From: Brachybacterium sp. Z12 | Lineage (GTDB): Bacteria > Actinomycetota > Actinomycetes > Actinomycetales > Dermabacteraceae | Reading direction: 5' to 3' | Assembly (NCBI RefSeq): GCF_014400405.1 | Contig: NZ_CP060496.1 | Location: forward strand, 2,666,001 to 2,730,000 | Length of the DNA: 64,000 nt | Shown: piece by piece, positions 20,283-29,859 of the stretch | Layout: each line of letters opens with the position of its first letter | How positions within the stretch are numbered: the stretch's first letter is position 1 | Notes under the pieces: generated by a model | The model's database searches: none | Told to the model about the DNA's origin: nothing | Seen by the model: only the letters and a program-made list of their open reading frames with translations | Position numbers and translations under genes: made by a program

Positions 20283-21619
20283 ATGAGCGACACCGCCCCG
20301 GGCGGGGAGCTCCCCTGGCTCGTCCCGCCCCCGTACGACGCCTCCGCCGCGTCCCTCACCGCCCACGCGCACGCGATCGGCGAGGCGATGGCGGGGCGGG
20401 GCCGACTGTGGCTGGGGCCCTTCGCGCCGCCCTCCCGGCTGCCCGCCGGCTTCGAGGACACCGCGCTGGTGGTGCCCACCTCCGGCTCCACCGGGGCAGC
20501 GAAAGCGGTCGCCCTGAGCCGGGAGGCGCTGCTCGCCTCGCAGGATGCGACCGCTCAGCTGTTCGCGGACGACGGCACCGCCCCCAGCACCCGTGGGCAC
20601 GGATTCTGGCTGCCGCTGCTCCCGCCCACTCACATCGCCGGGGTGCAGGTCATCGCTCGCGCCCACCGAGCCGCCCAGGTGCTCGGCCTCGAGGCCGCCG
20701 CGCTCCCCGCTCCGCTGCCGGACCTGCGCGGCCACTTCGACGCAGCGACGTTCGCCACGCTCGCCGAGCCCGCGCTCACCCAGGCCGAACAGCTCGGGCT
20801 GCCCGCGATCACCTCGCTCGTCCCCACCCAGCTGGCCCGGATCGCCACCGGCACCAGCGGAGCCGACGTCCGCTCTCGCGCCCTGCTCAAGCGCTTCGCC
20901 GCAGTGCTCGTGGGCGGCGCGGCGACCAGTCCCGACGTCCTCGCCGGGGCCCGTGCCCAGAAGATCGCGGTGCGCACCACCTACGGCTCCTCAGAGACCG
21001 CGGGAGGCTGCGTCTACGACCGGGAGCCCCTGCCCGGCGTGCAGCTGCGCGTGGTGGACCCCGACCTCACCGGGGCGGGCCGGCTGGAGATCTCTTCCCC
21101 CACCCTGGCGCTCGGCTATCTCACCGCCGACGGCGGCACCGACTCCGCTCCCTTCGGGGACGGGCCCGCGCCCGCAGCTTCGGGGAGAGGCCCGCCCGCA
21201 GCTTCGGGGAGAGGCCCGCCCGCAGCTTCCTCACCTCAGATCTCGCACAGCTCGACGTCGCAGGCACCCTGACGGTGCTGGGCCGCGCCGACGACGTGAT
21301 CAACACCGGTGGCCGCAAGGTCCTCCCCCAGGATGTGGAACGGGCCATCGAGCGTTCGCTGATGCTGCGCGGGATGGTGCGCGGGAGCGTGGTGGTGGGG
21401 GTCGAGGATGCCGAGTGGGGGCAGCGCGTCGAGGCGCTGGTGACCCTCGAGCCCGGACTCGATCCCGACGATGCGACCGCTCTGGTGCGCTCGGCGCTGC
21501 GCACCAGCGAGGTGCCCGGGCACATGATCCCCAAGCGGGTGCACGTGGTCGCCGAGCTGCCGCTGCTGGGCATCGGCAAGGTGGACCGCGCCGCCGCACG
21601 CCGCCTCGCCTCCCGCTGA
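20283..21619 (+). CDS. menE: o-Succinylbenzoate-CoA ligase (frame break near 21170 at a tandem repeat)
   Basis: AMP-forming ligase activating o-succinylbenzoate. The adenylation P-loop [15 protein letters not shown] is near residue 63 and the second motif [12 protein letters not shown] near residue 238; the C-terminal lid begins at [16 protein letters not shown] and contains the catalytic lysine in GIGKVDRAA. The N-terminal and C-terminal parts lie in different frames; the switch is beside a 24-bp tandem repeat at 21171-21229 that adds about 16 residues not usual in MenE. Start ATG 20283, one base after the menB stop. Confidence 0.85.
21171..21229. repeat. 24-bp tandem repeat (2.4 copies) inside menE
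   Basis: Two perfect 24-bp units (21171-21194, 21195-21218) and an 11-bp partial third. In the frame that leads into the C-terminal lid each unit encodes RSFGERPA. The unit length is a multiple of three, so copy number can vary without changing frame, but the junction just upstream shifts the frame. Confidence 0.85.
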
Positions 21620-21747
21620 CCCGAGCCTCCGAGACCAGGGGGCGGGCTGTGCCGTCGGCCACTGGCCGGTCCCGGGCTGCGGCACCGACGTATCCTCGTG
21701 GGGGCCGTCGCACGGCGCGGTGCCGTACACGAACCTCGAGGAGCACG

Positions 21748-22643
21748 ATGGCCAGCCTGTCGCAGTGGGTGCAGGGCGCCCGTCCCCGCACCCTTCCGGC
21801 GGCCTTCGCCCCGGTCGCCGCCGGCACCGGCGCGGCCATCTGGCACCTGCAGAGCGTGCACGGTGACGTGGACTGGGCGCTGGTGATCCCGCGGGCGCTG
21901 CTAGCCCTCGCAGTGTCCTTCTCCCTGCAGATCGGCGTGAACTACGCCAATGACTACTCCGATGGGATCCGCGGCACCGACGATGACCGGGTGGGGCCCT
22001 TCCGCCTGACCGGCTCCGGAGCGGCGGCACCCGCCACCGTCAAGCGGGCTGCGATCCTCGCCCTGGCCCTCGGCGGGCTGTTCGGCCTCGCGCTCATCGC
22101 ACTGGCCCAGATCTGGTGGACGCTGGTGGTGGGCGCCGCAGCGATCGCCGCCGCCTGGTTCTACACGGGGGCAAGAAGCCCTACGGATACCTGGGGCTCG
22201 GCGAGCTCTTCGTGTTCGTGTTCTTCGGCCTGGTCGCCGTCAACGGCACCGCCTATGCGATCACCCAGCAGCCCTCCTGGGTGGCGCTGCTCGCCTCGGT
22301 CGCCATCGGTCTGCTCGCCGTGGCGCTGATGCTCACCAACAACCTGCGTGACATCCCCACCGATGTCATCGCCGGGAAGCGCACCCTCGCGGTGCGGCTG
22401 GGCGACCGCGGCACCCGGCTGCTGTACACCGCAGCCCTGCTGGCCCCCTTCGCCCTGATGGTGCCGGTGATCGTGGCGCATCTGCCGGTGGCGCTCGTGC
22501 TGCTGGCGCTGCCGCTGGCGATCGGCCCCGTGCAGACCGTGCTGCGCGGCGCTCAGGGGAAGGCTCTGATCCCCGTGCTCGGCAGGACGGGGCAGCTCGA
22601 GCTCGTCTACTCCGTGCTGCTGCTCATCGGCCTGCTCCTCTGA
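21748..22643 (+). CDS. menA: 1,4-Dihydroxy-2-naphthoate polyprenyltransferase (frame break near 22166)
   Basis: Integral membrane UbiA-family enzyme attaching the prenyl chain to DHNA. The first Asp-rich motif [14 protein letters not shown] is near residue 70 and the second, NLRDIPTD, near residue 195, with about eight hydrophobic helices. The two halves lie in different frames, joined at a G run near 22166 where one extra G gives [16 protein letters not shown], a hallmark of MenA. Product about 298 residues after correction. Its 3' end overlaps the convergent DUF4229 gene. Confidence 0.9.
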
Positions 22644-23088
22644 CACCGTCGGCCCCGCCGATCCCGTCAGTCCCGTCAGCCCCGTCGATCCCGTCAGCCC
22701 CGTCGGCATCCGGATCCGCGAGGTCCGGCAGCTCGCCAGGTCCGGCGGCATCGTCCTCCCCCTCGAGGTTCTCCCCGAAGGGATCTTCCGGGGCGCTGCC
22801 CTCTCCGTCGGGGTCCGGCGCCGCTGCGCTGTCGAGCAGCGAGTCCTCGAACTCTGCGTCCTCGTCGATCTCCTTCTCGCGGCGCTGGGCCCGGCGCTCG
22901 TCGGCCGCCTTCCAGCGCATCGCCGCGGCATCCCGCAACCGGTCCAGGAACAGGATGGAGATCAGCATGGCGATCAGCGCCGCCAGCACGCCTGCCAGCA
23001 TCACCCCGACATCCAGCAGGGTGAGCAACCACCAGAGCAGGACCCACAGTCCCAGGCGGATCACGGCGTAGAGCAGGAAATGACGCAT
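22624..23088 (-). CDS. DUF4229-like small membrane protein with Gly-Asp-rich tail
   Basis: Protein of 154 residues with two N-terminal hydrophobic helices (about residues 5-22 and 27-48), a basic stretch (RRAQRREKEID), then a long acidic tail that ends in repeats of the type DGADGIDG. Size and position beside menA match DUF4229 proteins of actinobacteria; function unknown. Start ATG 23088. The tail-to-tail overlap with menA is 20 bp. Confidence 0.65.
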   Translation of the reverse strand: MRHFLLYAVIRLGLWVLLWWLLTLLDVGVMLAGVLAALIAMLISILFLDRLRDAAAMRWKAADERRAQRREKEIDEDAEFEDSLLDSAAAPDPDGEGSAPEDPFGENLEGEDDAAGPGELPDLADPDADGADGIDGADGTDGIGGADGVRGAGR

Positions 23089-23173
23089 GGGTCCAGAGTA
23101 GTTCGCCCACCTGTGCCCGCACATCGCCGCTCGCCCCCACACGGCGATCAGGTCCGTTGCCTACACTTCGGGC

Positions 23174-23548
23174 ATGGCCCGCGGCGTTATTGCAGTTCTC
23201 TCCATCGCTCTGACCGTCTTCGCGCTCGCTGACTGCGTGCAGACAGAGGACGACAAGATCCGAGGGCTGCCCAAGTGGGCCTGGATCGTCCTGATCGTGC
23301 TGATCCCCTGGGTGGGGCCGATCACCTGGCTCTTCGTCGGCAAGGACCGCAGCTCCCCCGGCAACGGCGGGCGCCCCCACCGCCAGGGCCCGCTCGCCCC
23401 GGACGAGGATCCGGACTTCCTGCGCAAGCTCGACGAGGACATCCGCCGTGAGCGTCGCGAGAAGCATCAGCGCGGGCAGGACGGCGACGGCCCCGGCACG
23501 GAGGAGGGCGGCGATGCCGCCCCGGGCGAGGACGGCCGCAGCGCCTGA
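23174..23548 (+). CDS. PLDc_N domain membrane protein
   Basis: Protein of 124 residues. Two membrane helices: MARGVIAVLSIALTVFALAD and WAWIVLIVLIPWVGPITWLF, the latter being the conserved core of the phospholipase D nuclease N-terminal domain (PF13396) found also at the front of cardiolipin synthases. Here there is no catalytic HKD domain; a charged tail follows. Stand-alone PLDc_N proteins are common near menaquinone and cytochrome c maturation genes in actinobacteria; function unknown. Confidence 0.75.
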   Translation: MARGVIAVLSIALTVFALADCVQTEDDKIRGLPKWAWIVLIVLIPWVGPITWLFVGKDRSSPGNGGRPHRQGPLAPDEDPDFLRKLDEDIRRERREKHQRGQDGDGPGTEEGGDAAPGEDGRSA

Positions 23549-23659
23549 GCGCGCACGCCTGAGCACCGCCCTGGCACGGCCCCTCGAAGCCGCGCCCCAC
23601 CAGCCCCGAGAGCACTCAGTGCATCGAAACGCCAGAGCACCCGGTGCACCGATGAGAAC

Positions 23660-23695
23660 AGCGGCCCGGGACGGTAGGAACCGTCCCGGGCCGCT
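23660..23695. terminator. GC-rich hairpin between PLDc_N gene and ccsB
   Basis: Perfect inverted repeat AGCGGCCCGGGACGGT / ACCGTCCCGGGCCGCT with a 4-base loop. It lies between two convergent genes, fitting a bidirectional terminator. Confidence 0.8.
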
Positions 23696-23725
23696 GTGCA
23701 CGGTGCCTGCTCGCTGGCTCCGGGC

Positions 23726-24802
23726 TCAGAGCCCCGAGTAGGAGTGCAGGCCGTTGATGACCGTGTTGACGATGGTGTAGTTGAACACCACGGCGACGAA
23801 ACCGGCCAGCGCGAGCCCGGCGGCGCGGCTGCCACGGAAGCCGCCGGTCGCACGGGCGTGCAGGTAGGCCGCGTAGATCACCCAGATGATGAAGGTCCAC
23901 ACCTCCTTGGGGTCCCAGCCCCAGAAGCGTCCCCATGCCTCACGGGCCCAAATCGCGCCGAAGATGAGGGTAAAGGTCCAGCACACGAAGGCGGTGGAGT
24001 GGATGCGGAAGCTCAGCGACTCCAGCACGGTCGAGGAGGGCAGGCGATCCAGCACATGGCCGAAGCGACCCCAGTGCTCGGGGAGGTCCTCCCCGGCTGA
24101 CGCCTTCTCCACCAGGGCGCGCTCGTGCCGGGCCTGCAGCAGCTGCAGGGCGGCGACCACCGCACCGAGGATCGACAGGGCGGTGGCGATGATCGCGATG
24201 CCGATGTGGATGATCAGCCAGTGGGAGTTCTGGAGGCTGGGGGTGAGCGCGGCGGCGGGGACGATCCAGAAGGTCTGAGCGAGCAGCAGCACCAGCAGCA
24301 CCGGGCTGACCACGAAGGTGCCCAGCACCCGCAGCTCGGTGCGCTTGATGCTGAACACCAGGAACGCGACCATCACCAGCGCGGAGCTGGTGGTCGCGAA
24401 CTCGTACATGTTCGTCCACGGCACCCGCTGGGTCGCGGCCGCACGGGCCCCCACCCCCACCACATGCAGCAGCGTCCCGGCGATGGCGAGCAGGAAGGCG
24501 AACTTCTGCGCGGTCATCGTGCCGGGAGTTCGCTCTCCTGCCCCATCGGTGGGCGCGGTGAGGCCGCCTGTGCTCCCGCTGCGACCGTCCGTCCCGGCCG
24601 TGCTGGCACCGCCGGCGGTGACGGCCGCGCCGTGCAGGACACGGGCCCCGTCCGGCGACTCCTGCGCGGCGAGGCGTCGATCGCTGCGCCGCTGCGAGAG
24701 CGAGGCGAGATCGGCGGAGAAGCCGAACATGGCCAGCACGTAGAGGACGATCGCCACCACGAGCGAGAGATTCGAGAGCTCCGCGAGCTGCTCATTGATC
24801 AC
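23726..24802 (-). CDS. ccsB: Cytochrome c biogenesis protein CcsB (ResC type)
   Basis: Membrane component of System II haem delivery to apocytochrome c, working with ResB. Polytopic, 358 residues, with the haem-handling tryptophan motif GRFWGWDPKEVWTFIIW near residue 285 and conserved histidines in the helices around it; a variable glycine/threonine-rich loop lies near residues 50-95. GTG start at 24802 overlaps the resB stop (GTGA). Last gene of the coupled phosphatase-tlpA-ccdA-resB-ccsB operon. The frame is intact. Confidence 0.93.
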   Translation of the reverse strand: MINEQLAELSNLSLVVAIVLYVLAMFGFSADLASLSQRRSDRRLAAQESPDGARVLHGAAVTAGGASTAGTDGRSGSTGGLTAPTDGAGERTPGTMTAQKFAFLLAIAGTLLHVVGVGARAAATQRVPWTNMYEFATTSSALVMVAFLVFSIKRTELRVLGTFVVSPVLLVLLLAQTFWIVPAAALTPSLQNSHWLIIHIGIAIIATALSILGAVVAALQLLQARHERALVEKASAGEDLPEHWGRFGHVLDRLPSSTVLESLSFRIHSTAFVCWTFTLIFGAIWAREAWGRFWGWDPKEVWTFIIWVIYAAYLHARATGGFRGSRAAGLALAGFVAVVFNYTIVNTVINGLHSYSGL

Positions 24803-26514
24803 TGTGCACTTCCTTCAGAGGTGTCATCCGGGGCCTGAGAGGACCGTCCCCGGTCCTGGCCGGGCTCCGCATCCGGGGGCCTTCCTGTGCGCTCGAGAGC
24901 TTCGAGGCCAGAGCTTGCACGTCCTCCTCGAGCATCGGGTCGTCGCTGCGCGCCAGGCCTGCGACCTCGAGCACCGCGCCACCCTCGGTGGGGCGCACCC
25001 GCACCCACACCCGTCGGCGAGGGACGAACAGGGAGAGGATCAGTCCGCCGACGGCGACCAGCGAGCTGATCAGCACCCAGCGCTCGAACGGGTCGTGGGC
25101 GATGTCGAAGGCCGCGTAGCGGCGCAGCCCGTCGAAGCTCACGGTGGTGCCATCGGGCAGAGAATACTCCTGCCCGGCGTAGAGACGGATCAGCACCGGG
25201 TCGCCGTCCTCGCCCGCGACCGGGGTGAGCGTGCTGACGTCGACCTCGTAGGCGTTCTGCGGGATGCCGTCGTCGAGTCCCAGGTCTCCCTGGTGGACGG
25301 TCAGCGCGAGCTGGGGGTCCAGGGCGTCGGGGTAGAGCGAGCGCGGCCCCTGCTCGTCGATGGTGCCGGTGGGCAGGAAGAAGCCGACCACGGCTGTCTG
25401 CTCGGGGCGGGCGTCCGGGGCCTTGATCACCAGCTGCGAGGAGTAGCCCATGTCCCCCAGCGGGACGGTGATGATCGGGCCCTCGGCGACCACGGTGCCC
25501 TCGGGGTCCGTCACGGTGACCTCGGGAGCGTAACCGTTGCCCAGCAGGTACATCGATGCCCCGTCGACGTGGAGGGGCTTGTTGACCTGGATGGTCTGCG
25601 AGAGCTGTTCCTCACCGGGGTCGTCACCGCGATGTCGGCCTCGAAGGAGCGGGGCTCGCCGACGCTGCCGGACTCGCCGGGTTGGACGTAGGTGGCGCGG
25701 AAGTCCTCGAGGGTGAAGCGGAACGGCGGCATCTCCGTCTCGTCGAACCAGGCGCCGGACTCGAAGGAGTCGTACTGGGTCAGCGAGTTCGAGAAGCCGG
25801 AGCCCTCGATGACGGTGATCTGGCCGCGATAGTTGGTCATCTGGCCACCGGCGATGCACACCAGCACGCCCACCAGCGCGATGTGGAAGGCCAGGTTCCC
25901 GGTCTCGCGCAACAGGCCGCGTTCGGCGCTGACGGAGCGGGATGCCTTCTCCTCCCGGATCTCGGCGCGGTACCGGGAGCGGCGCAGCGACCGGTGCGCC
26001 TGCTCGATCAGGGCGTCGGGGTCCGCGCCCGGCAGCTCGATCCGGGTGTGCCCGGTGAAGCGGGTCAGGCGGGAGGGGTGCGCGGCGGCTTCGCGCGCAG
26101 CTGCCGCAGGTGCACGCCGACGCGCGGAATGATGCAGCCGATCAGCGAGATGAACAGCAGCAGGTAGATCGCCGAGAACCAGGGCGAGGAGAAGACGTTG
26201 AAGAAGCCCAGCGCATCGAGGATCTCTCCCCACCGGCCGTTCTCCTCGAGGAACTGGTCGGTCAGGCCCGGGTTCACGCTGCGCTGCGGGTAGAGCGAAC
26301 CGGGCACTGCGGCGATCGCCAGCAGCATCAGCAGGATCAGCGCGGTCTGCATGCTGGTCAGCTGGCGCCAGAGGAACAGCAGGGTGCCCTTCGGGCCCAG
26401 CCCGGGGACGTTGACCGGAGCGGTGCCGTCGACCTCGGGCTTGCTGCTCCAGGAGCCGCTCGTGCCGGGGGCGGGACCCGAGCTCTCGGTGGGGGTCGCG
26501 TTCTTGTCGTTCAT
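24799..26514 (-). CDS. resB: Cytochrome c biogenesis protein ResB (three frame breaks)
   Basis: Membrane partner of CcsB in System II. N-terminal helix pair with LWRQLTSMQTALILLMLLA and the conserved SLYPQRSVNPG segment; a third helix in FSAIYLLLFISLIGCIIPR; then FHIALVGVLVCIAGG, a large extracytoplasmic domain and the final helix WVLISSLVAVGGLILSLFVP. The segments lie in different frames with switches near 26078, 25618 and 24885. Start ATG 26514 overlaps the ccdA stop; the stop overlaps the ccsB start. Corrected length is about 570 residues, normal for actinobacterial ResB. Confidence 0.85.
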
Positions 26515-27318
26515 CACACCACCGGCTCGAAGTTTCCGATCAGGCCCTGCAGCTCGGTCATCCATGTCGTCCACACCCCGGTCATCAGCAGCACGCCGAT
26601 CGCGATCAGCAGCGCTCCGGAGAGCAGTCCGATGGTCCGACGGTGAGCGGCGAGCTTCTTGCTCAGACCCAGTGCCCGCTCGAACAGCAGCGCGAACACC
26701 ACGAAGGGGATGCCCAGGCCCAGCGAGTACGCCAGCGCGAGCACGGCGCCGCGCAGTGCGGCACCGTCCCCTCCCCGTCGAGGGACAGGGCGATGATGGC
26801 GGCGTAGGTGGGACCGATGCAGGGGGTCCAGCTGAGTCCGAAGATCACACCCATGAGGGGAGCGCCGAGCAGTCCCGCGTCGGGACGCTTCGAGGAGACC
26901 GGGCGGGTGGCCGACAGGCCCGGGAAGACCCCATGAAGAGCAGGCCCATGAGGATCACGATCGCTCCCGCGACCCTGTTGATCCAGACGGCGTGCTCCTG
27001 GAGCAGGTATCCCAGCGCCCCGGCGAAACCGCCGAGGATCATGAACACCACGGCGAAGCCGCCCACGAACAGCCCGCTGCCTGCGAGCATCCGCCCGGTG
27101 GCGGGCCGGGCACGCCTGCCGCCGGCGGGCTTCCCCGGACCGACCGCGCTCTGGCCCGCGAGCCCGGAGACGTATCCGAGGTAGCCGGGCACGACCGGCA
27201 GCACGCAGGGCGAGAGGAAGGCGACCAGCCCGGCGGCCGCGGCGACGGCCAGCGCCAGCAGCAGCGAACCGGACATCGCGGTGGCCTGGAAAGCGGATCC
27301 GACCTCGGCGAGGATCAT
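26514..27318 (-). CDS. ccdA: Cytochrome c biogenesis protein CcdA (two frame breaks)
   Basis: DsbD-type membrane protein carrying electrons to extracytoplasmic TlpA. The redox cysteines are in AFLSPCVLPVVPGYLGYVSG (helix 1) and LSWTPCIGPTYAA (helix 4), the standard CcdA pair; six hydrophobic helices. Frame switches near 26926 (FMGVFPGL after repair) and near 26770. Start ATG 27318 overlaps the tlpA stop (ATGA) and the stop overlaps resB (TGATG), so the genes are tightly coupled. Confidence 0.87.
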
Positions 27319-27930
27319 TCGGCGACCACCGTGTCGATCATCGCGCGCAGCACCGAGGGGTCCGCGGCGCCGGAGATGCGCGCGGCGACCCGGCCCTCGC
27401 GGTCGATCACCAGGGTGGAGGGGACGGCGTTGGGCGCGACCTGCCCGCGCAGCAGCGTACATGATCTCGGCGTCCGGATCGGGCATCGAGGGGTAGGTGA
27501 TGCCGTAGCTCTCCTCGAAGGCCTGCGCCGGGCCGGCGGCGTCACGCACGTTGACGCCGAGGAAGGCGACGCCCTGTTCGAGGTACTCCTCGTGGATCTC
27601 CTGGAGGTCGGGGGCCTCCTTGCGGCAGGGCGGGCAGGAGGCGTACCAGACGTTCAGCACCAGCACCTCTCCGCGCAGATCGGCGGCGGAGAGGTCCTCA
27701 TCGTCATAGGAGGTGCCGGAGAACTCGAGCGGCTCGGCGCGGTCAGCGGCCGGGATCTCGGTGGACACCCCGCTGCCGGAGACGTAGCCGGAGTCCCCGG
27801 AGGCGTAGCGGTCTCCGGTGTCGGTGCCGCAGGCGGCCAGCAGCAGCGCTGCGGTGGTTCCTCCGGCGGCGCCCAGCAGGGACCGTCGAGTCAGCGCCGG
27901 CATGCCCGGCCGTGTGGTCCGGGCGCTCAC
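27315..27930 (-). CDS. TlpA/ResA-type thiol-disulfide lipoprotein (frame break near 27455)
   Basis: Extracytoplasmic thioredoxin-like protein that keeps apocytochrome haem-site cysteines reduced. N-terminal signal with twin arginines and lipobox (TRRSLLGAAGG then LLLAAC, lipidated Cys near residue 33). The thioredoxin fold holds VLNVWYASCPPCRKEAP with the CPPC active site and, after the break, the cis-Pro strand NAVPSTLVIDREGRV. One-base repair near 27455 joins the two. GTG start at 27930 overlaps the phosphatase stop. Confidence 0.85.
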
Positions 27931-28574
27931 GTGAGCTTGCCTCCGGTGGCGTCGACCGCCCCGGCGTACAGCGCGGCGGCGGGCTCGGCGTAGCTGACGT
28001 CGGCGAGGTGCGGGCCCACGAAGCGGAGGCTGGTGACCGAGCACAGTCCGCACTCGCGGTGGCGGGGGTCGTGGAACAGGGGCTTGCCCTCGGCGCTGCG
28101 GCGGGTCACCCAGATCGGCAGCTGGTGGAGCACCAGCACCGCCTCGCGCCCCTCGGCTTCGGCGCGCACATCGTGCACCGCGGAGACCACCCGCGCGACC
28201 TGCTCGCGGTAGGGCTCGCCCCAGGAGGGACGGAAGGGGTTCATGAACCAGCGCCAGTTGCGCGGATCGCTCAGCTTCGCCTCGCCGTGGCCCATCCGAT
28301 GGCCCTCGAAGTGGTTGCCCGATTCGATGATGCGCTGGTCGGTGGTGACGTCCAGCCCGTGCGGGGCGGCGATCGGGGCGGCGGTCTGCTGTGCGCGCAG
28401 CAGCGGGGAGGAGCGGACCACGGCGATATCCGCCTCGGCGAGGTGTTCGCCGACCAGTGCGGCCATCTGCTCACCTCGGTCGCTCAGCCGGTACCCGGGG
28501 CGGCGTCCGTACAGGATCCGCTCGGGGTTGCGCACCTCGCCGTGGCGGACGAGGTGGACCGTGGTGGTGGTCAT
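27927..28574 (-). CDS. Histidine phosphatase family protein
   Basis: Phosphoglycerate-mutase-like cytosolic phosphatase of 215 residues. The catalytic signature is HLVRHGEVRNP (phospho-His at residue 11), with RSSPLLRAQQTA carrying the second arginine and a later VLVLHQLPIWVTRR carrying the second histidine. First gene of the operon with TlpA, CcdA, ResB and CcsB; the same order is known in mycobacteria (Rv0525-Rv0529), so a role linked to this locus is likely but its substrate is unknown. Confidence 0.85.
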   Translation of the reverse strand: MTTTTVHLVRHGEVRNPERILYGRRPGYRLSDRGEQMAALVGEHLAEADIAVVRSSPLLRAQQTAAPIAAPHGLDVTTDQRIIESGNHFEGHRMGHGEAKLSDPRNWRWFMNPFRPSWGEPYREQVARVVSAVHDVRAEAEGREAVLVLHQLPIWVTRRSAEGKPLFHDPRHRECGLCSVTSLRFVGPHLADVSYAEPAAALYAGAVDATGGKLT

Positions 28575-28651
28575 GGCTGTGGTGTCCTCTTTCGCTGTCG
28601 CGCTGCGGGATCACACCCGAGCGGCCTCACGGTACCAATCGAACCTCCGGA

Positions 28652-29233
28652 TCAGCGGGGCGCGGGGGCGCTCTGGTGAGGTGCCGGACATCCGACGGCG
28701 ACGGGGGCGTCGTCATCGAGCGTCTTGGACAGGATGCGGCCGAGCTCGAGGAGGTCGTCGTGGCCGATGACGTCCAGCAGCTGCTCGCGCACCGAGCGCA
28801 CGTGCGTGGGGGCGGCACGCTCGAGCATGGCCGCGCCCGCGTCGGTCAGCTGGGCCTGGCGGCCGCGACCGTCGTCAGTGCAGCGCACCCGCTCGACCAG
28901 CCCGCGCTTCTCCATGCGGGTGATGGTGTGGGTCAGGCGCGAGCGGGAGTGGACGACCTGGTCGGCCAGCTCGGACATGCGCAGGAATTTGTTCTCCGCC
29001 TCGGACAGCCGCACCAGGATCTCGTACTCGCCGAGGGTCAGGTCGACCTCGGGATCGGCCTGGAGCGCCTCGCTGAACCTGTCGCTCAGCAGCGTGGTGG
29101 CGTACAGGTAGGTGCGCCAGGCGAGCTGTTCCGTCGATGTCAGCCAGAACTCCTCAGGCGTCGAAGCCTGATCGTTCGATACTGTTCCTGTCGTGTCATG
29201 CGTCACGTTGTCCTCTTTCCGGAGTTCCGACAC
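28652..29233 (-). CDS. MarR-family transcriptional regulator
   Basis: Winged-helix dimeric repressor of 193 residues. The core shows LTLGEYEILVRLSEAENKFL, the recognition region LADQVVHSRSRLTHTITRMEKRGLVERV and the beta wing DDGRGRQAQLTDAG. Divergent from the YceI gene; a single AT-rich partly palindromic stretch (29250-29268) lies between them and is the probable operator, so the regulator likely controls itself and yceI. Effector unknown; a lipophilic acid or oxidant would be usual for the family. Confidence 0.88.
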   Translation of the reverse strand: MSELRKEDNVTHDTTGTVSNDQASTPEEFWLTSTEQLAWRTYLYATTLLSDRFSEALQADPEVDLTLGEYEILVRLSEAENKFLRMSELADQVVHSRSRLTHTITRMEKRGLVERVRCTDDGRGRQAQLTDAGAAMLERAAPTHVRSVREQLLDVIGHDDLLELGRILSKTLDDDAPVAVGCPAPHQSAPAPR

Positions 29234-29268
29234 TTGCCATCATCCCTGACTTTAGTTTATATTTCAAG
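29234..29268. promoter_or_regulatory. Divergent promoter and likely MarR operator
   Basis: TTGCCA at 29234-29239 and TATATT at 29258-29263 (18-bp spacing) give a plausible promoter for yceI. The AT-rich CTTTAGTTTATATTTCAAG at 29250-29268 has CTT...AAG ends, overlaps that -10 and also offers TATAAA on the other strand toward the MarR gene. Such an AT island is exceptional in this sequence. Confidence 0.45.
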
Positions 29269-29328
29269 CAAGAGCGCGGTGGCCGACTTCCGGACACCTC
29301 ACCCCATTCAACTCCAAGGAGACGCATC

Positions 29329-29859
29329 ATGACGGACCTGACCCCCGGCACCTGGACCCTCGACCCCGCCCACACCTCCGCCGCCTTCACCGTGCGCCAC
29401 GCCGGCATCTCCAAGGCCCGCGGCCAGTTCACCGACATCGAAGGCTCCCTCGAGGTCGGTGAGGGCGGCGAGAACCTCGCCTTCAACACCTCGCTGAAGA
29501 CCGCCTCGATCAACACCGCCCAGCCGGACCGCGACAACCACCTGCGCAGCGGCGACTTCTTCGATGCTGAGAAGTTCCCGGAGATCACCTTCACCTCCAC
29601 CAAGGTCGAGGGCGACAAGCTCATCGGGGACCTCACCATCCGCGACATCACCAAGTCGGTCGAGCTGGACTTCACCTACGAGGGCGCCGCCACCGACCCC
29701 TTCGGCGTCTACCGCTCGGGCTTCACCGGTGAGACCACGATCTCTCGCAAGGAGTTCGGCCTCACCTGGAACGCGGCCCTCGAGGCCGGTGGCGTGATGG
29801 TCGGCGACAACGTGAAGATCCTCATCGAGGCCGAGTTCACCGCTCCGACCGCCGCCTGA
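29329..29859 (+). CDS. YceI family protein
   Basis: Lipocalin-like protein of 176 residues from ATG 29329. Family features: GTWTLDPAHTSAAFTVRH at the start, ASINTAQPDRDNHLRSGDFFDAEKFP in the middle, and the GEIT-like end SRKEFGLTWNA. YceI folds bind polyisoprenoids such as quinone-type lipids. There is no signal peptide, as in many actinobacterial members, so it probably acts in the cytosol. Controlled with the divergent MarR gene by inference. Confidence 0.9.
   Translation: MTDLTPGTWTLDPAHTSAAFTVRHAGISKARGQFTDIEGSLEVGEGGENLAFNTSLKTASINTAQPDRDNHLRSGDFFDAEKFPEITFTSTKVEGDKLIGDLTIRDITKSVELDFTYEGAATDPFGVYRSGFTGETTISRKEFGLTWNAALEAGGVMVGDNVKILIEAEFTAPTAA

Noticed and set aside
21150-21240. Programmed ribosomal frameshifting in menE and other broken genes
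   Set aside because: No slippery heptamers or downstream pseudoknots fit the many breaks, which differ in direction and cluster in G/C runs; sequence indels explain them better.
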